Source: Dipteris shenzhenensis
Taxonomy: Eukaryota > Polypodiophyta > Polypodiopsida > Gleicheniales
DNA: 64,000 nucleotides
Assembly (NCBI GenBank): GCA_047967505.1
Contig: CM106538.1
Reading direction: 5' to 3' (one strand)
The notes under the pieces: model-generated
Told to the model about the DNA's origin: nothing
Database searches by the model: none
The model's input: only the letters and a program-made list of their open reading frames with translations
In this document: positions 57,990 to 64,000 of the stretch, piece by piece
How the letters are laid out: every line of letters begins with the position of its first letter
Position numbering within the stretch: position 1 is the first letter of the stretch
Translations under genes and position numbers: made by a program

Positions 57990-58555
57990 GAGCTGCTGCC
58001 CCCCCCCCCCCCCCCCCCCGTCCCTCTCTCAGCCAGCTCCCTCTCCCTCTCTCCCTCCCCCTCACCCTCGCTGCCCGCCCTCTCCCTCCCCTTGCTTCTC
58101 CTCCTCTCCCTCCCCTTTGCCAGCCCCCTCTCCCTCCTCCCTCCCTTCCTCCTCCCCGCTCTCCCTCTCCCCCCCTGCCAGCCCACCCTCCCCCTCCCTC
58201 TCCCTCCTCGCTCTCCCTCTCCCCACCCGCTGCCCTCCCTCCCCCGCCCCCTCTCCTCCACCTGCTGCCCCCCCGCCCCCTCCCTCCCCCGCCCCCTTTC
58301 TCCCCCACCCTCCCTCTCCTGCTGCCCCCCTGCCCCCTCCTCCTCCCCCGCCCCTTCCCTCCCCCTTCCCCTCCCCCGCCCTCCCTCTCCCCCCCCCGCT
58401 GCCCCCCCTGCCCCCTTCTCCTCCCCCGCCCCCCCTCTTTCCCCCCTGCCCCCTCTTTCCCCCTTCTCCTCCCTCCCCTCCCCCGCCCCTTCCCCCACCC
58501 TTCCTCTAACCCCCCTGCCCCCTCCCTTCCTAACCTGCCCCCTCCCTCGATCAGC
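57990..58555 (+). promoter_or_regulatory. Pyrimidine-rich 5' UTR of family 2 copy 3 (first part)
   Basis: Nearly pure C/T with a C run of about 20 at 57999-58019. Starts gagctgctcctctcccc, close to the 5' ends of copies 1 and 2 on their sense strand. Confidence 0.75.
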
Positions 58556-58835
58556 CTCTCAAGTGAGGCTCTGAGATATCCAGCACAACAGGAAAGTAGT
58601 ATGAAGTGGTAATCCTAGCAGCAATGCACACCGATCCACCTCTGTCACGTGCCCAATCATCTACATAGAATCTGTTAATACGTGCATGAATAGGCATCTG
58701 CTGCCTCCTGTTCGACCAAGAGAACAGGAGGGACTGTGGCTGAATAAGAAAGGCATCGTCCAACCAAGTATCTCTGCCACAGTAGTGAAAAAGGAAGGCA
58801 TCCCAAGCTACTCTCTCCAAAGAGTGAAGTCCTCC
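58556..58835 (-). pseudogene. Inverted middle part of the copy 3 endonuclease
   Basis: Minus-strand reading: GLHSLERVAWDAFLFHYCGR, SLLFSWSNRRQQMPIHARIN, RFYVDDWARDRGG and ISEPHLRG. It ends at the bases (gagagg) that precede, in copy 2, the codons starting the next plus-strand segment at about 61065. Confidence 0.88.
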
Positions 58836-58869
58836 TACCAAGAGCAATAGGGCCCCCTGCTTCGCGCAC

Positions 58870-59554
58870 CCCAAGACCACCAGGGGCAGCAGGGCGCCCT
58901 AAGCCTACAGCACTCTCAGTATCACGTTGGAGAGCGGTCAGTGTGGCTCCTTTACCTCAGGAGGAGACCCTTGATCCAGTTCAGACAGATGCCATCCAAA
59001 CTCCAGAGGTGGATGCTGTTGCAGCCCCAAATACTACAGTTCCACATCAGGAGGGGACTTCAGATGCACCAGTCCCAGTTATTTTCGTTTCTGATCACCA
59101 GGGGGCTACCGATACTTCTCCCCCTCATACCTTTCATGCCACAGCTGAGGGAGTGTTTGCACAGATGAGGACTACAGATCCTGCTTCAGCCCAGCCACAG
59201 GCCTCCTCAGCTCCCAGCTCCAGATCTATTGATAGAGGCCTGGCAGGTCCTTCTCCTTCTTCCTCCACGAGTGTAGGTCTTCTTCGCACTCCTCGGTTAG
59301 ACTTGCTTCTCAGGAACTCCTTTTGGACACTGGCTGATTCGGCGACTTTCATGGATGATGAGGAGTTTGTGCCCTCCACCTTAGGGATCCCGGTCATTGG
59401 GATTCCTTTTGACAGGGTCTCCCCCTTAGCAGGTGTAGGGATCCTTTCACCTGTTGAGTTTCCTGCCCTCAGCAGGAGTGTTTCGGCCCAAGGGAAGCTG
59501 GTCTCCTCTACTAGGTCGGATAAGCCTTTCCACCCAGCATTCTCCTGTCGATGA
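58870..59554 (+). pseudogene. Family 2 copy 3 ORF1, C-terminal part
   Basis: Open from about 58943 (MAPLPQEETLDPVQTDAIQ) to a stop at 59552-59554, with the conserved tail blocks LLRTPRLDLLLRNSFWTLAD, FVPSTLGIPVIGIPFDRVSP, and ILSPVEFPAL. The stop overlaps the ORF2 start as ATGA. Confidence 0.85.
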
Positions 59555-60025
59555 GGATAGTGAGCTGGAACATACAGAGCCTAGGCGGAGTTCCACATTG
59601 TCGCCATAGGCAGCTGATCCGGAATCAGCTTCATCCAGGTGTCACTGGAGGTGCTATTGATATCCTTTTTATCCAGAAACACAAGTTGGATGCCAGTGAT
59701 TGCTCTAAGTCTGGCAAACTGCTTTTTGGTCATACTTTTGGGTCGCCTGCCTTGGGCACCAGGGGGGGCACTTCTATTTCAGTTTCGCAGTCGGTTCTCC
59801 CCTTGGTTGTTGGACACGGAGTCATTATTCCCTCTAGAGCTCAGTGGATTATTCTCTTGATTGGAGGGTGTAAGGTTGGTTTCCTTAACCTGTATGCCTC
59901 CAACATTAGAGGGGAACGTGTCTTTATGTGGAAGGATTTGCTCTCCTGGGCCCCCATTGCGGATTCATGGGTGATTGGAGGTGACTTTAACATGGTTGAG
60001 TTACCGTTAGACAAAAAAGGGGGTA
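59551..60025 (+). pseudogene. Family 2 copy 3 ORF2, start of endonuclease
   Basis: MRIVSWNIQSLGGVPHCRHR, then IQKHKLDASDCSKSGKLLFG (the catalytic Glu of QEHK is Lys here), ALGTRGGTSISVS and IGGDFNMVELPLDKKGGRE, after which homology stops. The Glu to Lys change alone would disable the endonuclease. Confidence 0.88.
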
Positions 60026-60029
60026 GAGA

Positions 60030-61060
60030 AGTCCTGGAGTGCGCGGTACAGGCCGCAGGGGAGGTGCAGACGGGGTAGTACGTGAAGGAGCCGCACCAGA
60101 AGACCTCTTGGGTCTTTTTCTCTTCCTTGGGCAATCTCTAGTAAAGTGCCCAAGGGTCCTGCAAATCCTGCACTGATCCTGTCTACCTGCAATCTCGATT
60201 CTCTGTCGAAAGAGAAAGCCATCTAGACGCTGAATCATGATGTGGTCATCTGAGATGTTAGGGTCAGAGACAATGACCCTAACTCGAGGCACCCCGTCCG
60301 CTCTGACTGCCTCTGCCGAGGAAGAAGGCATGCCAGGAAGGGGGGGAATCTCAGTGACCACTCCGAAAGTGGCTCCGATAGTAGCAAGAAGTCGATGGTA
60401 AACCCGAGGAAGACCAGGAAACCTGATGAGCAGTGATGTGACCTGACTGTCCTCCTCGACCGGATCGAAGCCCAAGGTGTAGGGCAAAAGAAAAATCCTC
60501 CTCAAACCCAAAGCCAGGGGATTAGCTTTGAGAACAAGGGCTATGGACTCGTGGGCGTCGAAAATCACTTCGAAGAATCCACATCCCAGAAGTCGAATAT
60601 CCCTGAGGTGTGGGGTGAGATCTCTTGGTAACGCCGCAACATCCAGTCTCTAGCATGTGATCTGGAAGGATGTGACCCAAAGATGCGGGCAAAAAGTGAT
60701 GTGGAGCCCTCTAATTCCACATCTTTCTTGAGTTGCTGCAACTCATCTTCTGAAAAAATGACGGTTCTCGCGGCTGGTGGAAGTGGGCAGAGATTGGCTG
60801 AATGGGGATCCATTCGCCAATCGAAGTGAAAAGACTGATTCCAACATTGTTAAAGCTCCGTCCGTGAAACTACTGCCCAAGACGCCCTGAAACAGGCGTA
60901 GGAAGGAGGAGAAAAGGAGAGGGTAGGAGAGAGGGGAAGGGACGGAAAGGAGAAGCGGAGGGGAGCTGAGAAAAGAGGGGGGGGTTAGGAGGGAGGGAGG
61001 GGGCGGGTTAGGAGGGAGGAAGGGGGCTGAAGGCAGGGAGGGAGAAGTTGGGCGGGGGAG
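60030..61060 (-). pseudogene. Inverted 5' UTR end and N-terminal ORF1 of family 2 copy 3
   Basis: On the minus strand: C/T-rich leader (about 61060-60840), then ORF1 from MDPHSANLCPLPPAARTVIF at 60813. A frame change near 60640 separates it from a 193-codon open part with LIRFPGLPRVYHRLLATIG, the knuckle CRICRTLGHFTRDC and the basic RKRKRPKR. It ends in RTPGLL-type sequence at about 60030, the point where the plus-strand ORF1 tail should follow. Confidence 0.88.
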
Positions 61061-61064
61061 CTAG

Positions 61065-64000
61065 CATCAGGATTCCAGATGCCTTGTACACAGAGGAGGA
61101 CCTTACAGAGGCAGCCCTGCAGATATGGGTTTCTCATGACCAGGGTGGGCAGCCATTGCCATCACAAGTAGCTGCTGCCCTTTTTGGTATTAGCGACTTC
61201 TACCTCTCAGTTGCTCGTACCAGGAGACAAGATATTCTCAGACGTGAGATTGGTGTTTGCCAGCAGTTGGTAGCTTTGCAGAGGGAAGAGCAGAAACGGC
61301 CTTCAGATGCTTGGATTCAGGAGCGCCTTGCTGCAGCAAGGGCTCATCAACAAGTATTGCTTGATCAAAGAGCAGAGTATGCCTTTCATGCACGAGAGTC
61401 CTTCTGGATTCAGATGGGTGGCAGAGTCAATAAACACATTTTCTCTACTCTTGGCCCTAGACATAGTAGAGAGAGTGTATCCCAACTTATTGACTCACAT
61501 GGGATTTTACAGACAGATCCTGATGATGTCTTGCGCATAGCTTCAGATTTTTATGCCGCCCTTCTTACTGCTGATCATGAGACACGGATCGTCGTGGGCG
61601 GTTTTGTGTAACCGTCGCCACCCCAGGTGGTGGTGGAGAGGGGGGGGGAGAAGGGGGAGGGGGAGAGGATGCTAGACAGGTTATTTGGTAGAGCATCCCT
61701 TTGTTGGTGAAACCATATATGCATGTTTTGCTTGATGCACCTTTCACCAACACAGAGTTCAGGACTGCACTTTCAGCCCTTCACAAGGGCAAGTGCTCAG
61801 GTTCGGATGGCCTTACCCCCTCTTTTTTCATTGCATTCTGGGATAAGATTGGAGACTACATTACTTCAGCCCTGCAGGGTATTTGGGACTCTGGTGAGAT
61901 GCCCGGGTCGCTTACAGAAGGTCTCATCCACCTTATCCCAAAAGAAGGTTGCAGAAATCTAGTGTCCCAGTGGAGGCCTATCACACTTTTAGGGACTTGT
62001 TACAAAATTCTGGCCAAGGCAATCAGCCTCCGATTGCAGCCCCTTCTCCCAGATCTTATTCATGACACTCAGACGGGATTTGTGCATGGCAGAAGCATTT
62101 TTGATAACATTTTCTCTTTCTGGGAAGCCTCAGAGTGGGCCATGCAGAGTGGCCAGCAGAATCTAGCCATTCTACTTTTGGATTTTGAGAAAGCTTATGA
62201 CAGAGTAGATTGGAGTTTTTTGGAGGGCACCCTTCTACGTTTTGGCTTTACTGATGCTTGGATCAGAGGTGTTTCGTCCTTGTACATATCAGCCCACAGC
62301 CAGGTACTTATTGGTGCGGTAAGGAGTGAGAGATTTCAGATTTCTAGATCAGTCCATCAGGGATGCCCCCTTGCTCCTTTCCTTTTTTTGTTCGTGGCCG
62401 AAGCTATGAGTATCTATGTTAGATCTCAAGCTGACATTATTGGGCTGAGACTTCCCATTAGAAGGGAAGAGGAGTTACTTGACAGTGAGTTGGCAGATGA
62501 CACAACAGTTTACTTGGATGCCACCACTCCACAGACGATCACTTCTTTTAGGACAGCATTGGATTTATTTTGCTTGGCGGCGGGAGCGCAGATAAATTGG
62601 CATAAATCCAATGGCTTTTGGATCAGTGATGAGGACACTCCAGTTTGGGGGCTTGACATAGGATTTACTTGGGTTCAGAGGGGTGTGCCTGTCAAGTATT
62701 TGGGCTGCTAGGTCGGCTTGGATATTTCTTCCACGCAGCAGTTTGCTCCCGTGTTGGAGAGCATCAAGAGGAAGCTCCTTTTTTGGAGCTCAACCAAGCT
62801 AGATCTTGCCTCTAGAGTTGTGGTGGTCAACCAGGTCCTCTTGACCACGGCGTGGTTTGTTTATTCTTGCTGGTGCTATTCTAGGGACTGCATCACTCAG
62901 CTCAAGAGACCGATCAGAAATTTTCTTTGGAGTGGGCTTGATGGCACAGCAGATACCTTAGCCAGGGTGGCTTGGGAGACCCTCATCCTCCCTACATAGG
63001 AAGGGGGTCTCAATATTATTGATCCAGATTTACAGAGTGTAGAGCTTTACTATGCAAGATGGTGGTGCGAGGACTTATGCCAGGGCAAGAACCGTGGAAG
63101 GCCTTTCTTATTAGCAACATACAGAGGTGCACACCTTATTCAAGAGGAGACTAGATGAGTAGTATTAGGTGGATCTTCACCACAGCACACCTCAGATCAC
63201 CTTCGTCCCCCCTCATGGTTGCCATTCTGAAAGCATGGGCCAGTTTTAGAAGCACTCTTCGGAGGATTCCTCGTTCCTCTCATGAAGAGATTGATAGGCA
63301 ACCCATCATGTGGAATGACAGTATTTTAGATGATCATGGCAGACCACTTGGTGCTTCACTCTACATGCAGTGGTCCAGGTGGGAGAGGGGATCTGCATCA
63401 TCTTTGGGGTCTTGGAAAGCTTTCCGCATGCTTCCAGAGGAGACCAAGTCTCAGTTGACAGGACATCTCAGAGGGAGTGCAAGGAGGATCTTGCAGATTG
63501 AGGCAGCCCTTCTAGAGGAGTGGGTAGACACAGATGATATGCCACTCACTTGCTCCACTTGGGCAGGTATTTTTACGAGAGGCGGTGTTCCGCTTCAGGT
63601 TTTGGACTTTCGAGATGCACAGGAGGATGCTTTAGTTTTTACTATGCAGGATGGTGGCAGATTGCTCAGATCCACAGAGGACATCTTGCTTGAGTCTGCC
63701 TTTCAGCCTATCAAGGTTGTAGGTCTTTTGGTGCAGGGATCAAATTCAGAGTGGTTCCTCGACCAAGACCCCCGGCTACTCTCCACCGGGTCTTGGAGGC
63801 TTTGGCTCTACGGTGGAGTTCCCATTAGGTATTTGCAATGGGACCCTGGAGAGTGGGAGTGGATTGACGCAGGGCATCAAGAGAAGAGCATCCCTTTCTT
63901 TCGTTACACGATCAGTAATGCCAGGAGATTTCAGCTCAGTAGTAGAGGCTGGAGACCTTCCAGAGTTCCTCATTGGGAGACATTTGATATCACTGCGGAT
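61065..64000 (+). pseudogene. Family 2 copy 3 ORF2, rest of endonuclease, RT and C-terminal region
   Basis: Starts SIRIPDALYTEEDLTEAALQ and is open to 61611. About 61590-61730 is replaced by unrelated G-rich sequence. RT is then open as 336 codons to 62711: GSDGLTPSFFIAFWDKIGD, WRPITLLGTCYKILAK, LLLDFEKAYDRVDW, QGCPLAPFLF and ELADDTTVY near 62500. TAG stops at 62709 and 62997 and a frameshift near 63035 follow. Blocks WETLILPT, GLMPGQEPWKAFL and WLYGGVPIRYLQWDPGEWEW continue to the window edge. Confidence 0.92.

Larger units (their letters stand above)
57968..64000 (+). mobile_element. Family 2 LINE, copy 3, rearranged, running off the right edge
   Basis: Plus-strand element. Segments in order: 5' UTR start (+) 57968-58555; middle of endonuclease (-) 58556 to about 58830; end of ORF1 plus start of ORF2 (+) about 58870-60025; rest of 5' UTR plus start of ORF1, read on the minus strand, about 60030-61060; remaining ORF2 (+) about 61065-64000. 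Relative to copy 2, almost nothing is missing, only shuffled. The 3' end is outside the window. Confidence 0.88.

Noticed and set aside
61670-61720. tRNA or SINE head (tggtagagcatccc resembles a D-arm or A box)
   Set aside because: No T-arm GTTCGA box, no acceptor stem and a poor anticodon stem; probably chance inside the G-rich replacement in ORF2.

Overview
The window is nuclear DNA from a land plant with a large, repeat-rich genome. The evidence is a plant-type sucrose-phosphate phosphatase gene with GT-AG introns, part of a RUS/DUF647 gene, a plant Ty1-copia element primed by initiator tRNA-Met, and several LINE families of plant type. The retroelement load and the style of the ORF2 proteins remind me of a homosporous fern, but nothing here proves that. 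About 80% of the window is retrotransposon sequence.

Layout. 1-2198 (-): the 5' five exons of SPP; the gene runs off the left edge. 2199-3840: intergenic. 3850-23630: one (CA)n microsatellite now holds a 20-kb pile of at least eight L1-like insertions (called family 1, copies A, B, C, H, D, E, F, G from left to right). All are on the minus strand and in all of them the A-tail abuts the CA tract. 24.1-25.5 kb and 25.8-33.3 kb: fragments of a second type of non-LTR element (family 3) whose 3' end is a hairpin followed by (CTTT)n. The larger copy is split by a third type (family 2) at 28.7-32.9 kb. 33.3-37.3 kb: an ORF1-only derivative with a (CTTT)n tail, more family 3, and a family 2 tail. 37.3-39.4 kb: decayed LINE and unassigned DNA. 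39391-51659 (-): a Ty1-copia element with LTRs, PBS, PPT and a 5-bp target duplication, carrying a full-length family 2 LINE (44091-50426) inserted with a 15-bp duplication. 51.7-53.8 kb: family 3 fragments. 54.5-57.6 kb: possible host exons, including three exons of a RUS gene. 57968-64000 (+): a family 2 LINE inserted beside the RUS exons and internally rearranged by two nested inversions.

How the parts relate. The two host genes are separated and probably interrupted by layered retrotransposition. Family 1 uses AC repeats as its landing site, and each insertion left enough CA repeat for the next. Family 2 has a pyrimidine-rich 5' UTR and an ATGA stop/start overlap between ORF1 and ORF2. 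The family 1 5' UTR and the copia leader, which are unrelated elements, both carry dense GTAC clusters. Boundaries of old or truncated copies are given to within tens of bases; all homology statements are by eye.
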